Assembly: GCA_945897545.1 (NCBI GenBank)
Contig: CAMDGJ010000209.1
Span: forward strand, 1-5,167
Direction: 5' to 3'
Length of the DNA stretch: 5,167 bases
DNA from: Flavobacterium psychrophilum
GTDB lineage: Bacteria > Bacteroidota > Bacteroidia > Flavobacteriales > Flavobacteriaceae
Shown here: piece after piece, positions 1 to 5,167 of the stretch
Layout: every line of letters starts with the position of its first letter
How positions within the stretch are numbered: position 1 is the first letter of the stretch
The notes under the pieces: model-generated
The model's input: only the letters and a program-made list of their open reading frames with translations
What the model was told of the DNA's origin: nothing
Database searches by the model: none
Translations under genes and position numbers: made by a program

Positions 1-1
1 T

Positions 2-292
2 TTCTTAAATAAAAAATCAAAATTAGCTGGAGTATCTTCGGAATCATTACAAAACAAAACAATCGATAATTTACAATCTGATGTTTATTTTGATGGCAAC
101 GAAATTCAAATAAAATTACAAAGAGCAATCGCTATATTGCCAGAAAAACAGCAATTAGTTTTTAAAATGAAATATTTTGAAGAATTAAAATATGAAGAAA
201 TATCAGAAATTTTAGGGACATCAGTCGGAGCTTTAAAAGCATCTTATCATATTGCAGTAAAAAAAATAGAATCTTTTGTAACTAAAAATTAA
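2..292 (+). CDS. ECF-type RNA polymerase sigma factor, C-terminal part (5' end outside the window)
   Basis: This is the last 96 codons of a sigma-70 family factor, ending in TAA at 290-292; the start lies before the window. The visible part is region 4. Residues 34-56 hold the helix leading into LPEKQQLVFKMKYF, the usual start of sigma region 4.2. Residues 62-90 form a helix-turn-helix (YEEISEILGTSVGALKASYH, then VKKI), which in this family reads the -35 promoter element. The motif 'EEISEILG.S.GALK.....A.KKI' is typical of extracytoplasmic-function sigma factors. Region 2 cannot be seen, so the ECF subgroup cannot be assigned. It is followed after 34 bases by a small membrane protein and then by a secreted Spy-like protein, the order expected for a sigma factor controlled by an envelope signal. 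The family call is firm; the target genes are unknown. Confidence 0.9.
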   Translation, partial: FLNKKSKLAGVSSESLQNKTIDNLQSDVYFDGNEIQIKLQRAIAILPEKQQLVFKMKYFEELKYEEISEILGTSVGALKASYHIAVKKIESFVTKN

Positions 293-326
293 ACCTTTTG
301 ACACGATATATGTCTAATTGAGTATT

Positions 327-740
327 ATGAAAACATTTAAACTAGAAAACGAACCTAAAATAGAATCTGGATTTAAAACTCCAGAAAATTATTTTGATAC
401 TTTTTCGGCAAGAGTAATACAACAATTACCAACAGAAGAACCAAAAACAATTTCTATTTTCTCCAAAAGAAAAACGTGGTTGTATGCAGCTGCTGCGATT
501 TTAATTTTAGGATTGTCCATTCCTATTTACAATCAGTTTAAAAGTCCTTCATCTGAAATAGATGATGCTACTTTAGAAAATTATATAGCATATCAATCCT
601 CCGTTTCTAATACAGATTTAGCAAATCTTCTGAATGAAGAAGATATTCAAAAAATGAGTGTTGACTTGAATATCGAAGATAAAACCATTGAAAACGAACT
701 TATTGAAAACAAAAATTTAGAATACTATTTATTAAATTAA
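327..740 (+). CDS. Small single-pass membrane protein, putative anti-sigma factor of the upstream ECF factor
   Basis: This 137-aa protein has no catalytic motif that I recognise. Residues 1-46 are hydrophilic and contain a conserved-looking GFKTPENYFDTFS segment (15-27). A basic KRK (47-49) precedes one membrane helix (about 51-68, WLYAAAAILILGLSIPIY). The remaining 69 residues are acidic. The positive-inside rule puts the N-terminus in the cytoplasm, where it could bind the sigma factor, and the acidic tail in the periplasm. That topology, plus its place between a sigma gene and a secreted sensor-like gene (34 and 6 bases away), is why I infer an anti-sigma role. No zinc-binding HxxxCxxC motif of the ZAS anti-sigma class is present. 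I chose ATG at 327 over the in-frame TTG at 318 because the protein then opens MKTFK, and TTG starts are uncommon here. No clear Shine-Dalgarno supports either start. The function is inferred from position and topology only. Confidence 0.72.
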   Translation: MKTFKLENEPKIESGFKTPENYFDTFSARVIQQLPTEEPKTISIFSKRKTWLYAAAAILILGLSIPIYNQFKSPSSEIDDATLENYIAYQSSVSNTDLANLLNEEDIQKMSVDLNIEDKTIENELIENKNLEYYLLN

Positions 741-746
741 GATAAA

Positions 747-1199
747 ATGAAAACAAACAAACTAATATTAATTATCCTATTTTTACTTTCGATTCACTCG
801 TTTGCTCAGCCTCCAAGAGGAGAAAAGAAAGAACAAATCAAAGCATTAAAAGTTGGTTTTATTACCACTGAATTGGCGTTGACTCCGGATGAAGCCTCTA
901 AATTTTGGCCATTATATAATGCCTTCGAAGACAAACAATTCGATCTGAGACTTCAAAAAACGAAAGCTTTTAGAGGAAGAAGGGATTCTGATTTAGACAA
1001 AATAAGTGAGAAAGAAGCGTCTGCCCTGCTTGCCCAAATGGAAAGTAATGAAGATGAATTGTACCAAGCTAAGAAAAAATTTATTGCCAGCTTGAGGGGA
1101 GTTTTGCCTTCACTAAAAATTATACAATTGAAAAAAGCCGAAGACGATTTTAATAGAAAATTGTTGCAACAATATCGTGACAAAGGTCCTCGAAGATAA
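747..1199 (+). CDS. Secreted Spy/CpxP-like helical protein ('sensor of ECF-type sigma factor' type)
   Basis: This 150-aa protein has a Sec signal peptide (basic MKTNK, hydrophobic 6-16, probable signal peptidase I cleavage SFA|Q after residue 20), so the mature protein should be periplasmic. The mature part is charged and almost wholly helical. ALTPDEASKFWPLYNAFEDK (44-63) resembles the first LTxxQ-type repeat of Spy/CpxP/ZraP envelope-stress proteins. A second copy-like segment, VLPSLKIIQLKKAEDDF (119-135), lies near the C-terminus; Glu and Lys replace the usual Gln. The tail is basic (RDKGPRR). The gene starts 6 bases after the putative anti-sigma gene and is almost certainly co-transcribed with it and the sigma gene. 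Proteins of this kind next to flavobacterial ECF genes are commonly labelled sensors of ECF-type sigma factors. Chaperone-like or signal-sensing activity in the periplasm is an inference from the fold resemblance and neighbours. Confidence 0.8.
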   Translation: MKTNKLILIILFLLSIHSFAQPPRGEKKEQIKALKVGFITTELALTPDEASKFWPLYNAFEDKQFDLRLQKTKAFRGRRDSDLDKISEKEASALLAQMESNEDELYQAKKKFIASLRGVLPSLKIIQLKKAEDDFNRKLLQQYRDKGPRR

Positions 1200-1226
1200 T
1201 TTTACTTGTTATTAATAATATATCTG

Positions 1227-1268
1227 AAACCCAAAAACTGTAATATTAGTTTTTGGGTTTTTATTTTT
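1227..1268 (+). terminator. Rho-independent terminator of the ECF cluster
   Basis: AAACCCAAAAACT (1227-1239) pairs perfectly over 13 bp with AGTTTTTGGGTTT (1248-1260) around an 8-base loop. TTATTTTT follows, completing a T-rich tail. It sits 27 bases after the stop of the Spy-like gene and closes that operon. The A-rich left flank is weak, so I call it only for the plus strand. The rest of 1200-1402 is AT-rich leader DNA plus the promoter described separately. Confidence 0.9.
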
Positions 1269-1352
1269 AGATTATTAAATTAACATATAAAAACTTGATT
1301 TATAAATATTTAACAAGCAGGTTATAATAATTTGAATTGCTCTTATATTTTA

Positions 1353-1370
1353 TTGGCACAGTAATTGGAT
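1353..1370 (+). promoter_or_regulatory. Candidate sigma-54 (RpoN) -24/-12 promoter of the repeat lipoprotein gene
   Basis: TTGGCACAGTAATTGG (1353-1368) matches the sigma-54 consensus TTGGCACGnnnnTTGC with exact spacing. The -24 GG is at 1355-1356 and the -12 element TTGG at 1365-1368, so only the A at 1360 and the final G at 1368 differ. From memory, the E. coli pspA promoter also deviates at the final position of its TTGC. Transcription would begin near 1380, giving a leader of about 23 bases before ATG 1403. No TAnnTTTG housekeeping box was found in 1270-1402, which favours this element as the real promoter. Sigma-54 promoters need an enhancer-binding activator; I could not identify its binding site in the AT-rich DNA upstream. 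Confidence 0.62.
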
Positions 1371-1402
1371 ATTAGGAAACAAATAACTTAATACCATTAA
1401 AT

Positions 1403-2602
1403 ATGAAAACTCAAATATTACTACTACTCATCGTATTATGTTCATCGTGTGCTGTACAAACGGAAGGACAAAACAGAACTATTGTAAATGCAACCAATTC
1501 TGAAATTAGCGATAATTTAGATTTAAGAGTTGTTGCTTCGATTTTTGGGGATTCAAATAATCTTCAGGATTTTGAAAGAAGACTTAATGATCCAAAACTT
1601 CAAATATCAAATTTAGATTTGAACTACGATAATCAGGTGGATTACCTCAGAGTTATCGAATCGGTTGAGAATCGAACGCACCTGGTGATTATTCAATCTG
1701 TTCTTGATCGTGACATATATCAAGATGTAGCGACTATTGAGGTGGAAAAAGATAGATACAATCAAGTTAATATACAAGTTGTTGGGAATACTTATATGTA
1801 TGGTCAAAATTACATCTACGAACCAGTATTTTATTCCACACCAATTATTTACGATTCATTTTGGATGTCGAATTATCGTCCATACTATTCCACTTGGTCT
1901 TGGAATTATTACCCAAGTTATTATTATGCTTGGAATCCATTTCCAATTTTTAGATACAGAAATAATGTCGATTTTTGTCTAAACACTTATTATAGAAACA
2001 ATAACTATAATTATGTAAACTATAGAAGAAGCAGTTATGCAGCAAATATTTATAATTCAAGACGTTCTTATGGTTACGAAAGACAGTTCCCTAACTATTC
2101 GTTTGAAAGAAGGAATTCTAATGTAGCCAATCGTTATGAACTAGATCAAATAAGAAATACGAGAAATGGTAGTTCAAGAAATGAAGTTGGATATTCTCAA
2201 AATAATAATGAATCCCCAAGCGTTTCCTCTCAACAAAGAACAGAACCTCTAAGAGGTAATTCTCAAAACCGCAATGAAACGCCAAGAGCTTCCTCACAAC
2301 AAACAACAGAACCGCAAAGAGGCAATTCTCAAAATAGGGTTGAATTTCCAAGAGTTTCCACTCAACAAAGAACAGAACCGCAAAGAGGCAATTCTCAAAA
2401 TAGGGTTGAATCTCCAAGAGTTTCCACTCAACAAAGAACAGAACCTCAAAGAGAGTATTCGCAAAACAGGAGTGAATCTCCGAGAGCGTACTCACAGCAA
2501 AGATCTGAACCTCAAAGAGATAATTCTTCATCCAATAATTCAAATAAATTAGATAATACTAATAATAGTAATTCTTCAAGAAACGCAAACAGAAGAAGGT
2601 AA
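1403..2602 (+). CDS. Exported, probably lipid-anchored protein with Tyr/Trp-rich middle and 22-residue C-terminal repeats
   Basis: This 399-aa protein belongs to a family I recall as widespread in Bacteroidota but without an assigned function. Residues 1-15 are a hydrophobic signal, and LCSSC (12-16) could be a lipobox with Cys16 lipidated. Cys at -3 is atypical, so ordinary secretion is possible. Residues 34-127 form the conserved domain (ISDNLDLRVVASIFGDS, DFERRLNDP, VDYLRVIESV, DVATIEVEK). Within it, DLNYDNQVD (72-80) looks like a degenerate EF-hand calcium loop. Residues 131-212 are dominated by Tyr, Trp, Asn and Pro (many YY, WNYYP and NNNYNY runs). Residues 265-374 are five tandem 22-residue Gln/Arg/Ser-rich repeats, followed by a low-complexity Ser/Asn/Arg tail. 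The mature protein is strongly basic and the repeat region is likely disordered. It stands alone, with a sigma-54-type promoter in front and a terminator behind. A surface or envelope structural role is only a guess. Confidence 0.8.
   Translation: MKTQILLLLIVLCSSCAVQTEGQNRTIVNATNSEISDNLDLRVVASIFGDSNNLQDFERRLNDPKLQISNLDLNYDNQVDYLRVIESVENRTHLVIIQSVLDRDIYQDVATIEVEKDRYNQVNIQVVGNTYMYGQNYIYEPVFYSTPIIYDSFWMSNYRPYYSTWSWNYYPSYYYAWNPFPIFRYRNNVDFCLNTYYRNNNYNYVNYRRSSYAANIYNSRRSYGYERQFPNYSFERRNSNVANRYELDQIRNTRNGSSRNEVGYSQNNNESPSVSSQQRTEPLRGNSQNRNETPRASSQQTTEPQRGNSQNRVEFPRVSTQQRTEPQRGNSQNRVESPRVSTQQRTEPQREYSQNRSESPRAYSQQRSEPQRDNSSSNNSNKLDNTNNSNSSRNANRRR
2195..2524 (+). repeat. Five in-frame tandem 66-bp repeats (22 residues each)
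   Basis: The units start at 2195, 2261, 2327, 2393 and 2459 and are exactly 66 bp each with no indels. Each encodes a unit that opens SQN, continues with E-x-P, then QQxxxEPxR, and ends in GN, EY or DN. Units 3 and 4 differ at 5 of 66 bases. A 41-base stretch spanning the unit 2/3 junction (2305-2345) is identical to 2371-2411 at the 3/4 junction. The outer units are more diverged, which suggests the middle of the array expanded most recently by duplication. Because 66 is divisible by 3, copy-number changes would keep the reading frame. Confidence 0.95.
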
Positions 2603-2621
2603 TATTCCTAAAACTTGATTG

Positions 2622-2653
2622 AAAACACGGCTCATTTGACCGTGTTTTTTTTT
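2622..2653 (+). terminator. Rho-independent terminator after the repeat lipoprotein gene
   Basis: AAAACACGG (2622-2630) pairs with CCGTGTTTT (2640-2648) around a 9-base loop, and the run of T continues to 2653. It begins 20 bases after the stop codon and separates this gene from the potassium transporter, so the lipoprotein gene is probably monocistronic. Confidence 0.88.
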
Positions 2654-2685
2654 AGATTAACAACCAATAGTATTTATAAAAAGAT

Positions 2686-2693
2686 TAAATTTG
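2686..2693 (+). promoter_or_regulatory. Candidate Bacteroidota -7 box for the kup gene
   Basis: TAAATTTG fits the TAnnTTTG -7 consensus of Bacteroidota housekeeping promoters exactly. It lies 22 bases before ATG 2716, implying a very short leader. No TTTG -33 element is seen at the usual distance upstream, so the call rests on the -7 box and its location between a terminator and a start codon. The perfect palindrome TTTTTTAAAAAA (2699-2710) would fall at or just after the transcription start. Confidence 0.45.
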
Positions 2694-2715
2694 ACCAGTT
2701 TTTTAAAAAATTTAG

Positions 2716-4677
2716 ATGAGTGTTTCGCATAAAGACTTACATAGTAAGTTAACATTAGGAGGTTTATTGATTTCTTTAGGAATAATATATGGTGATATTG
2801 GGACTTCACCATTATACGTAATGAAAGCCATAATTGGCACCCATATCATAAATGCAGATATTGTTCTAGGAGGAATATCTTGTGTTTTTTGGACATTAAC
2901 TTTACAAACCACAATAAAATATGTACTTATAACTCTAAGTGCAGACAACCACGGCGAGGGCGGAATTTTTGCCTTATACGCCTTAGTTAAAAAAACCAAA
3001 ATAAAATGGTTGATTATTCCTGCTATTATTGGCGGGAGTGCCTTGCTCGCCGACGGAATTATCACACCTCCCATTTCTATTTCTTCCGCCGTGGAAGGAA
3101 TACAAACTTATTATAAAGGTATAGACACAGTCCCTATTGTTATTGGAATATTATTTATATTGTTTACCATTCAACAATTTGGATCAAAATTAGTAGGTCG
3201 ATTTTTTGCACCGATGATGCTTATCTGGTTTAGTATGCTTGGTATTTTAGGTTTACTACAAATTAGTAAACACCCTGAGGTTCTAAAGGCTTTTAATCCT
3301 TATTATGCTTATAATTTACTGTCAATTCACCCTGAAGGATTTTATGTTTTAGGATTTGTTTTTCTATGTACAACTGGAGCCGAAGCCTTATATTCAGATA
3401 TGGGACATTGTGGCCGAAAAAACATAAGGATTAGTTGGATTTTTGTAAAAACCACGTTGCTTTTGAATTACTTCGGACAAGCAGCTTATTTAATTCAAAA
3501 TGAAGGAAAAACATTAGTTGATTTAGGTGGAGAAAATGGAAATCCATTCTATTTAATTATGGCAGATTGGTTTCAACCCATTGGAATTGTAATTGCAACT
3601 TTGGCTGCTGTAATAGCTTCTCAAGCATTGATAAGCGGATCATTTACATTGATAAATGAGGCGATGCGTCTGAATTTTTGGCCTAAAGTAAAAATAAAAT
3701 ACCCTTCAGAATTAAAAGGGCAATTGTATATTCCTTCAATCAACTGGCTACTGTTTTTTGGCTGCGTTGGAATAGTTTTACACTTTAAAAAATCAAGCAA
3801 TATGGAGCACGCTTATGGTTTAGCAATTATTTTGTGTATGATAATGACTACTATTTTACTTAATTATTATATGATTATGAAAAGAGTAAAATTGTACTTT
3901 ATGGTTCCAATAATTACAATTTATTTAATAATTGAAACTTGTTTCTTTATTTCGAATATTACAAAATTTGCAGAGGGTGGCTATGTTACTTTAATTATCG
4001 CTTTTCTTCTTATTGCGATTATGACCATCTGGTATTTTGCTAAGAAAATCAACAAAAGCTACACTCAAATTGTAAAGTTAGATGATTATCAAAAAGTATT
4101 AATAGAATTAAGTGATGATTTATCTATACCAAAATATGCTACTCATTTAATTTATATGACAAATGCAGGAAGAGCTGATGAAATTGAGGAAAAGGTAATG
4201 TACTCCATTTTGAGAAAAAGACCAAAACGTGCCGATATCTATTGGTTTGTGCATGTCAATATTTTGAATGAACCTTATAAAACTGAATATAAAGTAACTG
4301 AAATAGCTAACGATACTATATTTAGAGTCGATTTTAATTTAGGATTTAGAGAACCTACGAAAATAAACTTGATGTTTAAAGAAGTAATTACAGATATGGT
4401 AAAAAAAGGAGAAGTTGATGTTACCAGTCGATACGAGTCCTTGAATAAAAATAATATTATAGGCGATTTCAAATTTGTTCTTTCTGAGAAATATTTATCC
4501 AATGACAGTGATTTAACTTTCTTTGAGAAAATTGTAATGAATACCTATTTCTTAATTAAAAAATTAAGTTTGTCTGAAGAAAGTGCTTTTGGCCTTGATA
4601 GTGGCTCTGTAAAAGTAGAGAAATTCCCAATGGTGCTTCATGCCCCAGAAAATATTGGTTTAACCAGAATTCAATAA
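2716..4677 (+). CDS. kup: Kup/HAK/KT-family potassium uptake transporter
   Basis: This 653-aa inner-membrane protein imports K+; characterised family members act as proton-coupled symporters. Family signatures appear in the right order: GIIYGDIGTSPLY (22-34) in the first helix, LSADNHGEGGIFALYAL (74-90), GSALLADGIITPPISISSAVEG (107-128), NPYYA near 194 and TTGAEALYSDMGHCG (219-233), then the ASQALISGSFTLINEAMRLN segment at about residues 296-315. The acidic residues expected in these motifs (Asp27, Glu127, Glu223) are present. About 12 hydrophobic segments fill residues 13-441. A cytoplasmic C-terminal domain of about 210 residues follows from KKINKSY, slightly longer than I recall for E. coli Kup (about 622 aa in total). 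ATG 2716 gives a start close to the first helix, as is usual. The gene appears complete, with its own promoter box and terminator, and is not in an operon with its neighbours. No potassium- or c-di-AMP-responsive RNA element is apparent in the short leader. Confidence 0.96.
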   Translation: MSVSHKDLHSKLTLGGLLISLGIIYGDIGTSPLYVMKAIIGTHIINADIVLGGISCVFWTLTLQTTIKYVLITLSADNHGEGGIFALYALVKKTKIKWLIIPAIIGGSALLADGIITPPISISSAVEGIQTYYKGIDTVPIVIGILFILFTIQQFGSKLVGRFFAPMMLIWFSMLGILGLLQISKHPEVLKAFNPYYAYNLLSIHPEGFYVLGFVFLCTTGAEALYSDMGHCGRKNIRISWIFVKTTLLLNYFGQAAYLIQNEGKTLVDLGGENGNPFYLIMADWFQPIGIVIATLAAVIASQALISGSFTLINEAMRLNFWPKVKIKYPSELKGQLYIPSINWLLFFGCVGIVLHFKKSSNMEHAYGLAIILCMIMTTILLNYYMIMKRVKLYFMVPIITIYLIIETCFFISNITKFAEGGYVTLIIAFLLIAIMTIWYFAKKINKSYTQIVKLDDYQKVLIELSDDLSIPKYATHLIYMTNAGRADEIEEKVMYSILRKRPKRADIYWFVHVNILNEPYKTEYKVTEIANDTIFRVDFNLGFREPTKINLMFKEVITDMVKKGEVDVTSRYESLNKNNIIGDFKFVLSEKYLSNDSDLTFFEKIVMNTYFLIKKLSLSEESAFGLDSGSVKVEKFPMVLHAPENIGLTRIQ

Positions 4678-4699
4678 GATTTGTTTTATTTAAAATAGT

Positions 4700-4733
4700 A
4701 AAAAAACACTGATGCAAAACAATGCTTTTTTTT
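4700..4733 (+). terminator. Probable imperfect intrinsic terminator after kup
   Basis: Seven A (4700-4706) then CA-c-TG (4707-4711) can pair with CA-a-TG (4720-4724) and seven T (4726-4732), with one internal mismatch and a bulged C at 4725, around an 8-base loop. A run of eight T ends the structure. An outer helper stem is possible between TTAAaATAG (4690-4698) and CTATTTAA (4741-4748). The core is weak in GC, so efficiency is uncertain, but its position 22 bases after the stop suits a terminator. Confidence 0.55.
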
Positions 4734-4798
4734 ATTTACCCTATTTAAGCACTTTATTATTGCAAAATCAATAATTTAAAAACAACTTTCCACTATCC

Positions 4799-4841
4799 CA
4801 AATCTGACCCGAGCGACAGCGAACAGGCGAAGCAAATCTGA
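4799..4841 (+). repeat. 9-bp direct repeat bracketing a GC-rich 25-base block
   Basis: CAAATCTGA occurs perfectly at 4799-4807 and 4833-4841. Between them lie 25 bases that are about two-thirds G+C and contain GCGA three times (4813, 4819, 4827), while the DNA on both sides is strongly AT-rich. No ORF or strong hairpin explains it. It may be a copy of a dispersed intergenic repeat or a small insertion flanked by a target duplication. The first repeat copy could equally be a stray unit of the adjacent heptad array. Confidence 0.6.
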
Positions 4842-4862
4842 AATCTAAAATCTTCAATCTAA
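4835..4862 (+). repeat. Four tandem 7-bp units AATCTnn upstream of a promoter box
   Basis: AATCTGA (4835), AATCTAA (4842), AATCTTC (4849) and AATCTAA (4856) follow each other without gaps, and a fifth partial AAT begins at 4863. The array ends 5 bases before the TACCTTTG box, so it covers where a -33 element would sit. A further unit, AATCTGA, lies at 4801-4807 beyond the GC-rich block. It could be a slippage-prone microsatellite or protein-binding sites; the sequence alone does not decide. Confidence 0.7.
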
Positions 4863-4867
4863 AATAG

Positions 4868-4875
4868 TACCTTTG
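4868..4875 (+). promoter_or_regulatory. Bacteroidota -7 promoter box of the methyltransferase gene
   Basis: TACCTTTG followed by C fits the flavobacterial -7 consensus TAnnTTTG(C) exactly and lies 17 bases before ATG 4893, predicting a leader of only about a dozen bases. No clear TTG -33 element stands 17-23 bases upstream; that space is filled by the AATCTnn units. Confidence 0.6.
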
Positions 4876-4892
4876 CAGCTCAATAATTTAAA

Positions 4893-5167
4893 ATGAGATT
4901 ACACAGAAATTTAGTTTACACTACTATTGATGCATTAAATGCCATCTTCAATGAAGGAGAATATGCTGATAAAGTAGTAGCAAGATCCCTAAAAAAAGAC
5001 AAGCGCTGGGGAAGCTCCGATAGAAAATTCGTTGCAGAAACCATATACGAAATCGTACGTTGGAAAAGATTATACGCTGAAATTGCCGAAGTAAAAGAAC
5101 CATTCGATAGAGATAATCTTTGGCGAATGTTTTCCGTTTGGGCAGTTTTAAGGGGTTATCCTATCCC
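4893..5167 (+). CDS. RsmB/NOP-family rRNA (cytosine-5) methyltransferase, N-terminal part (3' end outside the window)
   Basis: An open frame from ATG 4893 runs off the window after 91 complete codons. It starts MRLHRNLVYTTIDALNAIF, followed by GEYADKVVARSLKKDKRWGSSDRKFV (residues 22-47) and AETIYEIVRWKRLY (48-61). This helical N-terminal region, with 'R.WG..DR.F....IYEIVRW', is what I know from flavobacterial RsmB/NOP-type class I SAM-dependent RNA methyltransferases, where a NusB-like segment precedes the catalytic domain. The SAM-binding motif and the catalytic cysteines lie outside the window, so the enzymatic call rests on family resemblance of the N-terminus alone. By analogy it would methylate a cytosine of 16S rRNA using S-adenosylmethionine. 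It has its own -7 box and no upstream gene closer than 215 bases. The stop and full length cannot be seen. Confidence 0.8.
   Translation, partial: MRLHRNLVYTTIDALNAIFNEGEYADKVVARSLKKDKRWGSSDRKFVAETIYEIVRWKRLYAEIAEVKEPFDRDNLWRMFSVWAVLRGYPI

Noticed and set aside
297..322. Possible internal promoter and the imperfect inverted repeat GACA...TGTC (300-314) between the sigma and membrane-protein genes
   Set aside because: There is a TTTG at 297-300 but no TAnnTTTG at a proper distance, and the inverted repeat has only 4-bp arms. Co-transcription is the simpler reading.
318..329. TTG at 318 as the start of the membrane-protein gene
   Set aside because: It would add only three residues before an ATG that gives a normal MKTFK start, and no ribosome-binding site favours TTG.
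1304..1311. AAATATTT and other AT-only palindromes upstream of the sigma-54-type promoter as activator sites
   Set aside because: They are too short and made only of A and T, so they are expected by chance in this composition.
2118..2543. 141-codon open frame on the minus strand across the repeat region
   Set aside because: It stays open because the 66-bp unit is divisible by 3 and lacks stops in that frame. Its translation only mirrors the repeats, it lacks a promoter, and it is antisense to a well-supported gene.
2274..2552. 92-codon plus-strand open frame overlapping the repeats in another frame
   Set aside because: This is a shadow of the same tandem repeat, lysine/asparagine-rich with no start context, lying inside the lipoprotein gene.
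1290..2620. The 11-mer AAAACTTGATT at 1290-1300 and again at 2610-2620, flanking the lipoprotein gene
   Set aside because: An 11-base match in AT-rich DNA of this length can easily occur by chance. The flanks differ and no element lies between them apart from an intact gene.
2712..3074. 120-codon minus-strand open frame over the start of kup
   Set aside because: It is fully antisense to the most conserved part of kup and resembles no family I know.

Overview
This is an AT-rich, compact window with every recognisable gene on the plus strand. Four things point to Bacteroidota, most likely Flavobacteriaceae and Flavobacterium-like. The start codons lack strong Shine-Dalgarno sequences. Two intergenic regions carry TAnnTTTG promoter boxes, the -7 element typical of this phylum. 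The protein families match ones I know from flavobacteria. One intergenic region also holds a GC-richer block beside short AATCTnn repeats. The genus is an inference from family resemblance, not a database match.

Layout. (1) 2-1199 is a tight three-gene cluster: the C-terminal end of an ECF-type sigma factor (cut by the window edge), a 137-aa single-pass membrane protein placed like an anti-sigma factor, and a 150-aa secreted Spy/CpxP-like helical protein of the type labelled 'sensor of ECF-type sigma factor' in flavobacteria. A perfect 13-bp hairpin with a T-tract closes it. (2) 1353-2653 is a monocistronic unit. A candidate sigma-54 (-24/-12) promoter precedes a 399-aa exported, probably lipid-anchored protein with a conserved N-terminal domain, a Tyr/Trp-rich middle and a C-terminal array of five 22-residue repeats. 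A hairpin terminator follows. (3) 2686-4733 is a TAnnTTTG box, a full-length Kup-type potassium transporter and a weaker terminator. (4) 4799-5167 is an intergenic region with a 9-bp direct repeat bracketing a GC-richer block, four 7-bp tandem units and a TACCTTTG promoter box, followed by the start of an RsmB/NOP-type rRNA methyltransferase that runs off the window.

How they work together. The first cluster reads as an envelope-sensing circuit: secreted sensor, membrane anti-sigma factor and cytoplasmic sigma factor. The lipoprotein unit would depend on a different alternative sigma factor, RpoN, if the promoter call is right. The potassium transporter and the methyltransferase look like independently transcribed housekeeping genes. 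Nothing in the window is a mobile element, CRISPR array, tRNA or rRNA. No gap between genes exceeds about 215 bases. I do not see a clearly new multi-gene defence or biosynthetic system. The most interesting items are the sigma-54-type promoter on the repeat lipoprotein, the uncharacterised middle gene of the ECF cluster, and the structured intergenic region at 4799-4875.
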